Shown here: in pieces, positions 20,719 to 32,330 of the stretch
Position numbering within the stretch: position 1 is the stretch's first letter
How the letters are laid out: each line of letters opens with the position of its first letter
Assembly (NCBI GenBank): GCA_014529385.2
Contig: CM043942.1
Span: 50,106,274-50,170,273 of the forward strand
DNA length: 64,000 nucleotides
Source: Adiantum capillus-veneris
Lineage: Eukaryota; Streptophyta; Polypodiopsida; Polypodiales; Pteridaceae
Direction of reading: 5' to 3'
Notes under the pieces: model-generated
Databases searched by the model: none
What the model was told of the DNA's origin: nothing
Seen by the model: the letters and a program-made list of their open reading frames with translations, nothing else
Translations under genes and position numbers: made by a program

Positions 20719-23090
20719 ATGGCAGCAGGACCATCAGACCCCTCGGCCACACTAAAGCTATTGTTCATCAAGTATCAATATGACAACAAGCAAGGTGCCA
20801 AGATATACAAAGATGGTATGGACCGCTACTGTGTGAAAATAGAAGATAGACCAAGTGAGTTCAGGGACTTAGTGCCTGTAAGCTATAGCGGAGACAGGTA
20901 CCTAGATGACCAGGGTATCATGTACTTGGTAGTCCTGAATCCTAACATTGTAGACAACTGGGGATTGATGGGCACAAAAGCCGAAATAGACGAGGAACAT
21001 GAGGAAAAGGCACCAACAATGAGCTTACCTAATGCGAGATTAAGGCGAGAAAACGATACGTTGAGAATCAACACGGACAATGTCTACTTGGGGTTATACA
21101 AGTATAATAATGGAGAGCAAGATCTCTATTATAGATGCGAGGAACCCTACGTCGGGGAGATGACTGAGCGGAAAAGACTTTATGTCTTCACCTACATAGA
21201 GGGAGCGGAAACGAAAATTGCAGCATACGACAAGTATGGAAGACGATATGCAGCAATCGATAAAAAATAATTGGAAGGATATACGTACTTTGGGGGACCA
21301 CTTCATCAGTATTATGTCACTCCAAGCCCACTAAGACCAACACCTACAACTGTCATGCCAGAACCGTTGACCATAGGTGGAGGGTGGACTCATGTAGCTG
21401 ATTCTTTCAGTTGACCTCACTATTCAATGCCAAGCCCCATGGGAACGTTACATTCCAGAGAATCAATGGCTACGAATCGAGGTAGTGCAGTTTCTATCTC
21501 TACACATACGGCTGTAGGTCCAACAATTGCAGCCACCCCATCACATTTACCACCTAGTAGTAGATTTGGGGCAGGGGAGCCAACGAGAGCAACCTACGAC
21601 CTCCATGATGCACGAGAACGATTAAGTCGAGACATGGGAGCAATGAGATTGACCGCTGCCATAGATGGATCAGACCATCCCAAGTAGCAAAGTGCATGCC
21701 AAAGAAGTATAGCGGATAGGGGGATCCATATGCCCATGTATCGCTCTTCAAGCAAGTCCTAAGAGCAGAACAGATCACTGATTTCCACACTCAATACGAG
21801 GGATTCGGGCTAACCTTGGAAGGGACGGCCTTAACCTGGTTTTAACCTTTAAACCCTGAAACTCGTCCGAATATTGAACACGTATTGTGCAAGTTCGCAG
21901 AAGAATTCTCAAAACGGGGTATAAAGCATAATACTGTATCACAGATATACACTTTTAAACAAAGGGAGAATGAAAAAGTGAAGGAAGCAACCTTGAGATT
22001 CAAGAAATACATTGAGAGGTGCCCGAGGAGAGAATTACCGCAGGACGAGAGATTGTCTATGCTCTTCGTTGAAGGACTTAGGAATGAAACCTTGAAAAAG
22101 GACCTTCACTTGAAAGCCTGTAGCATGTTTCAACAGGTTACAAGGGAAGCGTTATATCTTGTCGATAACTACAAAGCATATGGGGAAGTGTCAGAGGATA
22201 CTGATTCAGTAACCAGTGGCTCTTCATCGATAAAAAGCGAATCCTCTACCAAGAAAGATGCCCAGGAATCCTTGATGCCGACAGCTGATCAATTGATAGA
22301 GGAGGTAACGAAGAGAATGCAACAACATATGAGATCAAATCCGGTGTTGAGACAGTCTCAGACGAGGAAGTGTGACACATGTGGGGGGGATCATCCGACG
22401 CCGTGGTGCCCACAACAGCCAAAATCACCAGTTGCAAATGGACGAATACTGAAATGGTGCGCCATAGAACAAAAATGGACGAATCATAGCACGGAAGAGT
22501 GTTTTTATAACAAAAACTATGTGAGGAAAAGACCGTATGGGCCTCCAGCAGGACCATCCCAACCACCTCCTCCAAGATATCAAGTTGGACCAAATATGAA
22601 TCTGGTAGCAGGAGCAGACAGACCTCAACCTATATTGGGTCAACAACATCCATTACCACAGGAAAATAGGGCCATGATTAGGTATGCTCAACCTTGTGAA
22701 GCATCACCGGGAACAAATAGTACACTTCAAGTTTCTTATTACGAGGAGCCGAATGAGCGTTACACAACATAACCCGAATCACAAATATACATAGATGAAG
22801 CCTATCAACCGTGGGGAAATAGCAAGGGTATGGCACCACCAACGTATGTAGCACAACCTTCGAGAGATCAATATTTGGTAGACGAAAGAACGTTAATGTT
22901 CATTGCGAACCAGAATTACAAATCAAGAGGATATCCTAATAGAGCATGACAACCTATGGGACCACCTCCTCAAAATCAAACTCCAATTGGACAGTGCTGT
23001 AGCTGTGGAAGTACGGATCATTGGGAGCGTAACTTTCCTTTCAAAGGCGAAAGAGTGAAAAATTTTGGGTTTTGTGACGGATTCGGACAA
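20719..23090 (+). pseudogene. G2 gag, degenerate
   Basis: Phase 1 from ATG 20719 encodes the N-terminal gag (LLFIKYQYDNKQGAKIYKDG; VYLGLYKYNNGEQDLYYRCE). After stops near 21268 and 21412 the phase changes near 21690 into FKQVLRAEQITDFHTQYEGF and the gag core 21885-22772 (EEFSKRGIKHNTVSQIYTFK). The core region is followed by Cys/His knuckles CDTCGGDHPTPWC (about 22372) and, after further stops, CCSCGSTDHWERN (about 22992), where the last zinc ligand is N. It is clearly homologous to the minus-strand gag of G4 at 55349-56626. Its function was RNA packaging. It is no longer translatable as one protein. Confidence 0.85.
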
Positions 23091-24361
23091 CAAGGGAAAA
23101 GCGACTATGAATATTGTGGGGGTGATACCAAGTGCAAGCAGTGGATCAGAAATCGATCCCATGATCCAAATCAATGTGATAACCAGAGCCCAAGCCAAGG
23201 ACTTAAGGAAAAACGAGTCCGTGGAGGAAAAGGTCGAGTTTCTGATACCCACAGAACACGAGAGTTTATCCGTGAGAACCCAACGAAAATCCTAGAAGGC
23301 GAAACGAGACAGGATGAAAACAAGAAAATTGAACAGCCAAATTGCCATGCAAAACGAATTGCAGAAAATGAAGGAGCAACTCAAACAAGAGAGAGAGAGT
23401 AGAACTGCTGAGGATAACAACAAGCCGAGGAAAGCGTCCTCAGGGGGATCAGTCTTGGTTGACAAAGTGCTAGAGCCGTTAGATGCTCTATTACAAGCGT
23501 GCGAAGCAAGGTTAAAACAAACCAAACTTTAGAGCAAAGATGGCTAACTTACCCTCAACTAGAAGTGGAAATGAAGCGTTTGGAAATGTGTAAACACCTC
23601 ATTGAAACAGCCCAGGCGTTGATAGAACCTAAGATGGTTAGAACCCCAGAACAAGAAGTGTTGATTCACAAAGAGCGAGAAAAACTAAAAATCAATGAAC
23701 CAAAACAAGTAAACGAACCCAGGCCTGAAATGATATTGTCACTGCATCATCGAGTGGTGCCAAACATGATTGATGACGCTAAGTCAATGACGATAATGCC
23801 AATTCCAGAAGTTGAAGAACACTGGCCCCAACACTTATGGAAAACCATTAGAAACAGAAAGAACGGAAGCGCGACGTTACAGCCTGCTTCAATTCCTGAG
23901 ATTAACCTGGATAACGGATTTTATCTAGCCGATATACAATCGCTGTATGGGGATGCGGGAACAAAGGTTTTGATGGAAAGCAAAGCCCAATCCTTGAAAA
24001 CCCTGCCTTCATTTATAGGTGAACATAAGGCACAATCGGAGATAAAATTAGTTCCATCCCAAACGAGAACTATTCCACATATGGTTGACTCAAAAGGTCT
24101 TCAAGAGATGCTGTCGACACCTATAACATGCACAATCACGTTGTCCGAACTCTTGAGAGTCAGACCACACTTATGGGAAGATATGGGGAAACATTTAAAG
24201 CACAAAGGAGTAAAGATTCCTCTTTCGACAAACCCTACGGGAGAAGAAAACAAACGAGAAAGTCAACCCAAAGCCCAACCAGTGCCGATAAACAAGGTCG
24301 GAGATTACTGTGAAGGTGAGGAGGAGAATACAACCCTACCTGTTGAATATCAGGATATAAA
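23091..24361 (+). pseudogene. G2 gag-protease linker region, degenerate
   Basis: Open stretches at 23314-23532 and 23499-24368 are charged and Lys/Glu-rich (QNELQKMKEQLKQERESRTA), followed by TCTITLSELLRVRPHLWEDM. Such linkers precede retropepsin in Tat-type elements. No catalytic motif is seen. Phase changes show decay. Confidence 0.55.
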
Positions 24362-25207
24362 ACGATAGCCATCCTAGACAGTGGAGCAGGAGTGGCAATT
24401 GCTACCAAGCAAATCTGGGAGAAGTGGGGCCGTCCAGCTCTCAGGAAAATGAGAATGAAACCGCAACTCGCAGATGGGTATGTAGAGAGACCATTGGGAA
24501 TCCTGGACCAAATAGTTGTAACTTCATGTGGAATTAACTATGAGCACACCTTTGCTGTGGTGGATTTTGGGAAAACAAACAACTTCGACATTATTTTGGG
24601 ACGACCTTTTATGCGTCAACTCAAAATGATACAAGATTGGGGGTATGACCAAATCTACCTAAGGCACAAAGAGCTAATAACGAAGATCAACATGAAGGAT
24701 CACAGCTCTAGAGACGTTGCAAAAACACCAGTGCAAGAATTTAATTCAACCACTGTAAATGAAAAAGAAATACCTGCATGGATGCAAACGAAAGCGCATG
24801 TCTGGATGTGTGGAGCATTTGATTGTGGAGAAATAATCAAGGACGAATGCGTTTTGGAAAGATCCGTAGAAGACGAAGCTTATTTCCCAGAACCTTTCCC
24901 GGAACATTTATTTGAGCCATTCCGGTGGACTCAAAGATTGTCAACCTTGGACATATGTGTTAACGAATGTACACCTACGAAATTTTGTGACGAAGAAGGA
25001 TACGACCTAGTAACATTGCAAATGGCTAGCGTCATCCTTGAGTTAGGATCGGAGAGCGAGGAACAAGAAGAACCTCCACGTGAGACCAAGTGTAAAAGAA
25101 TAATTGATGAGATATCTGTAGTGAACGATATGAATCGAACAGAGGAGGAATTCACGGATTCACTATGCTGTGACCTTCCATCACACTGGACGATGAAATC
25201 CGACTGA
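24362..25207 (+). CDS. G2 retropepsin (first protease)
   Basis: An open frame contains IAILDSGAGVAIATKQIW, with the catalytic D-S-G at 24377-24385, and the C-terminal retropepsin motif DIILGRPFMRQL about 75 residues later. There is no ATG upstream of the DSG; it would be translated as part of the polyprotein. The catalytic motif is intact. The remainder (to 25207) is an acidic linker toward RT. Retropepsin matures the polyprotein. Confidence 0.8.
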   Translation, partial: TIAILDSGAGVAIATKQIWEKWGRPALRKMRMKPQLADGYVERPLGILDQIVVTSCGINYEHTFAVVDFGKTNNFDIILGRPFMRQLKMIQDWGYDQIYLRHKELITKINMKDHSSRDVAKTPVQEFNSTTVNEKEIPAWMQTKAHVWMCGAFDCGEIIKDECVLERSVEDEAYFPEPFPEHLFEPFRWTQRLSTLDICVNECTPTKFCDEEGYDLVTLQMASVILELGSESEEQEEPPRETKCKRIIDEISVVNDMNRTEEEFTDSLCCDLPSHWTMKSD

Positions 25208-25790
25208 TAGAGGCTGATGATGAAAGATCAAGAGCATCAGAGACGAATAGGAAATACAGGTTGAGACAAGACAGGTTTTGCGAGTTTCATAACCAAAAAC
25301 CTGGTCGACAGGAGCGGTATAAATCCAAGAGAACTAGAAAATCAAGGGCGAATAAGCATAATCCGATGCCTCTTGTCAATGACAGAACGGGATATCTAAA
25401 GCTTGTCAAAACTGAGGATTGTGTCAAAGACGCAGCTCACTGGCGGGTTTATCAAAACTAAACCGTGGAAAAACAACAAGAAGAACAGACACGAGAAGCA
25501 AACGACTAGGTCACAGAAAGGGGGGAAAACAAAGTCTGGAATGACCAAAACAGAGAGGAAAACAGAGTACAATAAGCTCAAGCAAACCCTCAGAGACATA
25601 TGGACGACTGACTTTGAAACAAATGAGGACACGAATTCTGACAAGATGGATGCACCGTCCCATTATAAGAAATATACCATACAAGATAGGAAAATCATAG
25701 TTTAACAACCAATGAGAGAATTGAAGAAAACTGGGTACATCGTACAACAGTCCTGAAAAAGTCAAACGAATAGATCTAGCGGGGCCAGGA
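25208..25790 (+). other. G2 protease-RT linker, degenerate
   Basis: Basic Lys-rich fragments occur in changing phases with several stops. No domain is recognised. Confidence 0.4.
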
Positions 25791-26668
25791 GAAGATCCAA
25801 AACCTGTATATATTTCCACGGATCTTACTGAAGAAGAGGAAAAGCTTTTGGTAGCTATTCTTAAACAATATAGAGATGTGTTTGCATGATCATACAAAGA
25901 TCTTAAGGGGGTGGATCCAAGTATCTGTCAACACACAATATCCCTTAAGAACGACGCCAAACCTAGAAGACAACGTCCCTATACTTACAATGAAACGTTT
26001 GCGAAAAAGATCAAGGAGGAGATAGATAAACTTAAGGAGGCAGAGTTTATTTATGAAATTGAGCACACCGATTGGGTTTCACCGATTGTGGTGGTCCCGA
26101 AGAAAATGGAAAGTTAAGAGTGTTAGTCAATCTCAAGAAAGTAAACGCGGCTACGATTTCGGACAACTATCCCCTACCCATTACTGATCATGCAATAGAA
26201 AGGGTGGCAGTCAAAGAGGCTTATTGCTTCTTAGATGGCTTTTCGGGTTACAACCAACTCTCAATAAAACCAGAGGATCAGCACAAAACGGCTTTCGTAA
26301 CTGAATGAGGTATTTTTGCATTCTGGGTAATGGATTTTGGCTTAACAAATGCACGAGCCACATTTCAAAGGCTGATGGGTCATGCTTTTAAAGAATATCT
26401 AAGACACTTCTTAGAAATTTACATGGATGACCTGTGTGTTCACTCTCTTATCAGATTGGAGCACATAGAGCACTTGACCAAGGTGTTCGAAAAATATAGA
26501 TTGTATCGGATTTTCCTGAATCCAGAGAAATGTGTCTTCATGGTAAGACAGGGCAAAATATTGGGACATATAGTTTCCAAAAATGGTATTTCGACAGACA
26601 TGGAGAAGATCAACGTCATTGTTGATCTACCACGACTAGTAAAGGTGAAAGAGGTACATGTATTATGA
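25791..26668 (+). pseudogene. G2 reverse transcriptase, broken by two stops and a frameshift
   Basis: RT begins with LKQYRDVFA, then TGA at 25887-25889 where relatives have W. PYTYNETFAKKIKEEIDKL and EHTDWVSPIVVVPKK lead to a frameshift near 26100. Then FLDGFSGYNQLSIKPEDQHK is followed by another TGA (26306-26308) at a W position, MDFGLTNARATFQR, and the intact catalytic box YMDDLCVHS near 26420. Both stops fit TGG-to-TGA changes. The family is Ty3/gypsy RT. Confidence 0.88.
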
Positions 26669-27141
26669 GCCATTGTGGATATTATTGCAGATTTATCTAC
26701 TCATACGCTATAATTGCAAAACCACTTTACGCGCTGATAACTAAATTTGAGTGGACAGAGGAGTGCGAGGAAGCTTTTCAAACTTTGAAGCAGAGGTTTA
26801 TTTCCGCTCCAATTTTGAAGGCTCCGGATTGGGAAAGGATATTTCACATCCACGTAGATACATCAGCATATGCAATAGGATGCATACTTGCACAACCTGG
26901 AGAGAACAACATGGATTTTCCAATAAGTTACTCCAGTAGACAACTGAACAATGCAGAGAAGAATTACAGGACAACGGAGAGGGAGGAATTGGGTATGGTC
27001 TATGCGGTAAAAAAGTTTAGACACTACTTACTTTCCAATAAATTTGTATTCTTTGTTGATCACCAAGCACTGTTGTACTTAGTAAACAAACCTTGCAATA
27101 CGGGGATAATTGTTCGATGGTTCATCATACTGCTTGAGTAG
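26669..27141 (+). pseudogene. G2 RNase H
   Basis: Starts with CGYYCRFIYSYAIIAKPL, the RT-RNase H connection, then HIHVDTSAYAIGCILAQPG, EREELGMVYAVKKFRHYLL and VDHQALLYL, giving the D-E-D catalytic series of gypsy RNase H. The frame ends at TAG 27139-27141. Confidence 0.85.
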
Positions 27142-28413
27142 TCAAAAAAGGAACTACACACCAAAGAGCGGATCATTTATCTAGAATGATGCATGGAGAA
27201 AACCCTGTAGGAGTTGATGATGATTTGCCAGATGCATATCTTTTCAACATAGAAATGGTTCCAAGATGAAGCGAGGATGTAATTCCTTTGCTGATTATCT
27301 GGTCATTGAATGTGACAAGACAACCATCTACCATTGCAGCATCCAGATCATTGGTAATGTTGGCGGGCAGGCTATACAAACAAGGATCGGATCAAATCCT
27401 TAGGCTTTGTGTTGAATCGAGTGAACGGGAATTGTACCTAAACCAAGCTCACGTACAAACAACGGGGATTCACAATGGGCATGCACAGATGTATCAGAGA
27501 TTGATGAGAATGGGTGTGTATTGGCCAAAAGTGTGACATAGTGTTCATATGCATATCAAATCTTACGCTAAATGCATGCTTCAAAAGCCAATAGAGCACG
27601 CGACTCTATTCAGATTATCTGTCACACCCCGATGGAGTAACTACATTGTGGAATACCTCACCACCAGGATATTGCCTGAAGGGATGAGTAGATCACGAAT
27701 CAAAACGATCACGAAAGAGGCAGAAAACTATGTACTGATTGAGGACACTCTTTACAAGAGGGGAAAAGACAATCAATTGCGAATGTGCGCGACTGAAGAA
27801 GAATATATTTCTATATTAGAGCAAACACACGGTGGACAAGCTGGTGGACATTTCTCAGCTGCTGACAAAACGGCCAAAGAAATTCTTATTACAGGAATAT
27901 CGTGGACTACACTATTCATGACGCTGAAGAGTTTGTGAAACGATGTGACGATTTCCAGAAAACAAAAATTCCTAGAGCACGAGATGATATGCCCTTAAGG
28001 CCAATGATGGGGGCAAGAGCGTTTGCAAAATGGGGAATAGATTTTGTAGGACCGATAGCGCCTCCAGGATATAAAACACATGCTCAATACATTATTGTGG
28101 CAACAGATTATCTACAAAATGGGTGGAAGCCAAAGCAATAACCAGAAATGATGCAAAAATGACAGCACAATTTTTGTATGAGAACATTTTCACCATATAT
28201 GGCTTACCAATTGAGCTAGTGAGCGATAGAGGAACTCACTTCATCAATGAAGTGATCGAATTCCTATTGGATGAATTCATGGTAATTCACAGGAAATCCG
28301 CTCCCTACCACCCACAAGGGAATGGCCAAGCCGAAAGTACGAATAAGATTTTGGCGAATCGAGAGCTGACTGGGATCAAAAGTTGCATTCAGCTTTATGG
28401 GCATATAGAGTAG
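27142..28413 (+). pseudogene. G2 integrase with two successive zinc-binding modules
   Basis: Module A (27360-27600) has GRLYKQGSDQILRLCVESSE, then histidines in QAHVQTTGIHNGH, then YAKCMLQKP after a stop. Module B (27700-27970) repeats the plan: DTLYKRGKDNQLRMCATEEE, histidines in THGGQAGGHF, then FVKRCDDFQK. Each module has lost one cysteine. The core follows with WGIDFVGPIAP (D), LVSDRGTHF (D) and NGQAESTNK (E), across overlapping frames 27902-28141 and 28123-28413. The tandem zinc modules are unusual; most gypsy integrases have one. Confidence 0.8.
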
Positions 28414-29390
28414 CTTACAAAACATCGATCGGAACGACTCCGTTCAACATGGTTTATGGAATTCAAGCAATTTTGCCACTTGAATTCCTTATCCCCATAC
28501 TTCGAGTCGCTAAACCATTAGAATGGACGGGCCATGAATTATCCAATCAGGTAGATGTCCTGGAAAAACTGGATGAAACTAGATTGAGAGCCGTTGCATC
28601 AATCTACGCGCAAAAGCGAAACATGAAATCATTCTTTAATCAACATGTTATCAGCAAGGAATTTTCTATTGGGGATTACGTCTTAATGTATACCCTGAAA
28701 CAACATTCCCGGAAACTCAAAAAACGAGGAAATGGACCCTATGTGATTCATGACATATCATCTAGCGGTGCCATTAAACTTGCGACATTAGAGGGAGAGG
28801 AAATGCCTAACTGGATTAGTGGTTGCAGACTAAAGAAATACAACATATCACTCACTACAGAGATGCTTGCCAAAATACACGCTGCAAAGGAGCGCAAGAA
28901 CAAAGCAAAGGAAACAAAAGCTCAAGCACAGGAGGAGGCCAAAATTAGGATTTTAAAACGAAAACAAACCTTACACCAACAAAGACTTCCTCAACCAGCA
29001 AACACGGCTCAAATTCCTTTGTCTATACTTCAAACTGATGAGCAATGGGAAACAGAAATCAATGTTCACATCAATGTCAGACTCCCGCATGGCAGATATC
29101 AACGAGCATTGATTGACACAAGAGCAAGAGTCAATGCGGTCAACTTCTCCACTTACAAGATGCTCACAGATGAACCCCTCGTACAATCCACACGTGATCT
29201 ACAAGCAGCAAACGGTGCAACAATGCCAACATTGGGGATAGTAAACTTACCAATCAATCTTGATGGAAATAGTTGTCCTCATCAATTTTTCGTAATGAAA
29301 GACGGAGAAATCAGAGAATCAATATGCTTGGGAGTTCCATGGATGAGAACGTACAATGCAGTCACACTGAATGGTCAGAACATGAGTTAA
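28383..29390 (+). CDS. G2 integrase C-terminus fused to a second retropepsin-like domain
   Basis: The frame begins with the end of the integrase core (SALWAYRVAYKTSIGTTPFN) and the C-terminal domain (FSIGDYVLM ... GPYVIHDISSSGAIKLATLE). A basic coiled linker follows (AKERKNKAKETKAQAQEEAK). Residues about 230-335 then look like a retropepsin: ALIDTRARVNAVNF, where D-T-R (29115-29123) stands for D-T-G, a flap-like ANGATMPTLGIVNLPI, and CLGVPWMRTYNAV in place of ILGRPWM. A protease fold after integrase is not the normal gypsy layout. The D-T-R substitution would abolish catalysis if real. The assignment rests on motif spacing only. Confidence 0.68.
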   Translation: MHSALWAYRVAYKTSIGTTPFNMVYGIQAILPLEFLIPILRVAKPLEWTGHELSNQVDVLEKLDETRLRAVASIYAQKRNMKSFFNQHVISKEFSIGDYVLMYTLKQHSRKLKKRGNGPYVIHDISSSGAIKLATLEGEEMPNWISGCRLKKYNISLTTEMLAKIHAAKERKNKAKETKAQAQEEAKIRILKRKQTLHQQRLPQPANTAQIPLSILQTDEQWETEINVHINVRLPHGRYQRALIDTRARVNAVNFSTYKMLTDEPLVQSTRDLQAANGATMPTLGIVNLPINLDGNSCPHQFFVMKDGEIRESICLGVPWMRTYNAVTLNGQNMS

Positions 29391-30032
29391 GGTACACACA
29401 CAACTCTAACGTGTACATGACTCCATTCGCCAAAACAGATCACTCGTGGCCAAGCATCCCCATCGACAAAAAGCAACCGGCGAATCATCCAAAAACAACA
29501 CAAAAGGTTATTCGGAAAGTATGGATAAAGAAAATTTTGCTAACCAACAAATTGAGCAAGATGTGGCTACCTAAGGACAAACTCCAGACGGTAGCAACAT
29601 CATCTCAAAGACCTTCAGAAGCTACTCCAAAGTGGAAATGGCAACCAAAACTGGAGAAAACTACAGATTCGGCGACAGAGCTTGAAAGCAAACCCAAAAC
29701 TCAAAACAAGAAGCCTGAACCTCCAAAATGGCACTGGAAACCTGTGAAAACTAAAGCACAATCGTACTGATGGATTCCAAAAGTAGTTGCCAGCACAACA
29801 CCCACAATCAAGGAAAGAGCAATTCGACTTCAAGCTCTTCTGTTCCATAAACACCTACCCTCGCCATCAAAAGCCACTGAAAACTACATTCAGTTCCCAC
29901 ATCTTGCACAGCATATTGTTACCCAACGCATTGTCTCAAACATCAGAATAGGGCCACATTACACGGCCATGCATAGACACAGATTCCAAAACCCATGCAC
30001 ATGCACCAAACCTTCATGCGGGACGACTCAGA
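29391..30032 (+). pseudogene. G2 Lys/Pro/Trp-rich 3' tail of pol
   Basis: An open stretch to 29770 is rich in K, P and W (TPKWKWQPKLEK; EPPKWHWKPVKTK). The same phase continues beyond a TGA toward the purine tract at 30033. No domain is recognised. Confidence 0.45.
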
Positions 30033-30047
30033 CAAGGAAGGGGGGAG
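30033..30047 (+). other. G2 first polypurine tract, internal copy
   Basis: CAAGGAAGGGGGGAG shares AAGGAAGGGGGGAGT with the tract just before the 3' LTR at 35767-35780. It lies directly after the pol-derived sequence, 5.7 kb before the LTR. It may be a second plus-strand primer or the relic of a shorter element. Confidence 0.6.
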
Positions 30048-32330
30048 TAATTGATGAATATAGCAACAATCAGGGCCATTAAGGGGTCCACCGTGTATAT
30101 ATGTACATAATGTGTGTGTTTTTTTTCATTATTTAGAGTTTAATTTCCAACATATTCGATCAAAACCTGGCAATTTTAACGTTTTTGTATCATGCGACTA
30201 GCATAATAATGAGCTGTAATGACAAAATCCGGAGCATTGGGATGCTTCTAGAGAAAATATATGCATAGGGGTGAGTATAATAATTTTGGCTAATTTTTGC
30301 CAGTTAATAAGTATTTTCAATTTATTTTGTTTGATTTTTGTTAATAAACATCAAAAATTAAAAAATCTCGCTCACAAGTATCGGAATCAAGTTCTGGAAG
30401 CAAACGCCGAAGTATCATGATAAGGTTATCAAGCATAGAAGATATGAAGCTAATCTGAAGATGTCAAATTTCGGCCTTAATGATCATGACTACATTTCGC
30501 CAAAATCGCATCAAATGGTCATACGACGCCGGAATGACAAACGGTTCGACCCACAAGTGGTATGCAGATTATATTGGGATCAAAGGTGAGGAAATCAGCC
30601 CTGTGTCATGAAAATCTCAGGAAGATATAGGTCAGGTAGGCCAAATTCTAGCTCATTGTTCATTTTCACCTTTTGAGAGAGAAGGAGAGAGCTTTTTGAC
30701 CTAGAGCGAGCTGCCACATTTCTACCCCGTACGGACGGTCAGAGCCAGCATTTCACACCAGATTTCACAGGTATGTTCCTTATCAAGTAAAGATCAAGTC
30801 TATTACGCATGCAAGCGCGAATCATTGCACAAACGGGCGAAGGAATCAAATCAAAGTCGGATAGGGTCAAAGAGGTCAAGGGCCCTTAGAGGCATTCAAA
30901 CAAAACTTTTTTCAGGCACAGAACACATCAATGAGCTCCCCACAAGGTCAACAAATCCATATGGTCAAAACACAATTTGGTGGTGGTACACCGATCGCGA
31001 TCGGTGTACCTCACTGACAAAAATTGGGACAGAACATGCAAAACATCTCCCCTCAGCCTCGCCTACAATCTGCTGGTGTCAAAATCAATTTTGGCCTCCA
31101 TGGTACGATCGCGATCGGTGCCCCTAGATGCAAGCTTTGCAACTTTTGACTTGGCCCAGGCTTGGAACTCAGTTAAATGTACACACTCTTGAATGTTCAA
31201 GGAAAATGCACAAATTTTGCTCATGGAATGGGGCAAATTTGTCAAACACAACCAAAAAGGGAAAATTTGACCAACAACTACCAAAATCCGGTTAAAAACA
31301 ATGATGGATGGTTTGAAAGGTACACTTGTCCGACTAAGAGTCAGAACAGTTGTAGAAAACCTCGGATGGATCTCAGAATCTCCTACAAGTACAGATGTAG
31401 TCATTTCAGTCTCGAATGATCATACAAAGGTAAAATTGGAGCCGAGCCAATGCCAAAACCAAAAGGTCACTTAAGGATGTTCAAGCATCACATGGATATC
31501 AAAGAAATGCCTGAAAAATGCACAAATCTGGAAAACCTCCTAAGACAGGGTATGAAGTGCCTGATAAGGTCAAAATCAGACAATGGAGTAGGCTGATGGT
31601 AGCAGAACCTCATGGAAGCATTGGGAGCTCTAAAACTAACTTCAACTAACTCCAGGATCCAACCAAATTTCATCAGGAAAACCCAATATGGTTAGACTTA
31701 GTAAAATATGGTCAAACAGTGAAAAATTGCTCTAATTTGTTCATTTTAAGCCCAAACTTGAAAATAAATCATCAGTGGGCTAGGCAGGCATAGGGGTTCA
31801 TGACCATCTAGTTTCCACCCAAAAAAGATCCAGAACACTGATCGCGATCGGTGTACCTTAGCTTAAGATTTTGACAAAAACCTATCAGATCCCTTGTATA
31901 CATCTTGTTCAAGTCACCAACCAAGTTTCAAGCCATTTGGACAGCAAAAACTCATAAAAAGTCAGAGTCTAGTCCAAAACTCCCTTGTAACCCAGAAATG
32001 GGACCTGTAAACTCAAAAGTAGTTCAAATGACACACAGAGTGGATCAAAATGACCCTCCAACTATCAGCAACCCACTCATGTGATCAAATCTAATTTTGG
32101 CCTCTGTACTACGATCGCTATCGGTGTACCTCAGACCTAGAACTGGCTTAGATTTTTATCAGTCATAGCTCTAGTCTTCCTAGTCCCACTGGTGAAATAT
32201 GGACAAAAATGGATGAAATTTGTTCAAGTTATGATCAGTTTTAACTTTTGAACTATTTTTTTACTAAAATTCTAAATGCGATTGATTGCGAAGGGAAAAT
32301 CCTGACAGCTTGTGATTCTCCTGACACAAA
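30048..32330 (+). other. G2 3' spacer with four palindromic boxes
   Basis: This is a non-coding, AT-rich 2.3 kb stretch. ATCGCGAT cores start at 30994, 31108 and 31841, and a one-base variant (ATCGCTAT) at 32114. The box at 30985-31010 is a perfect 26 bp palindrome. Flanking text (AATTTTGGCCTC...) resembles that of the 5' leader boxes, so leader-like units were duplicated into the 3' region. No gene is seen. Confidence 0.7.
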
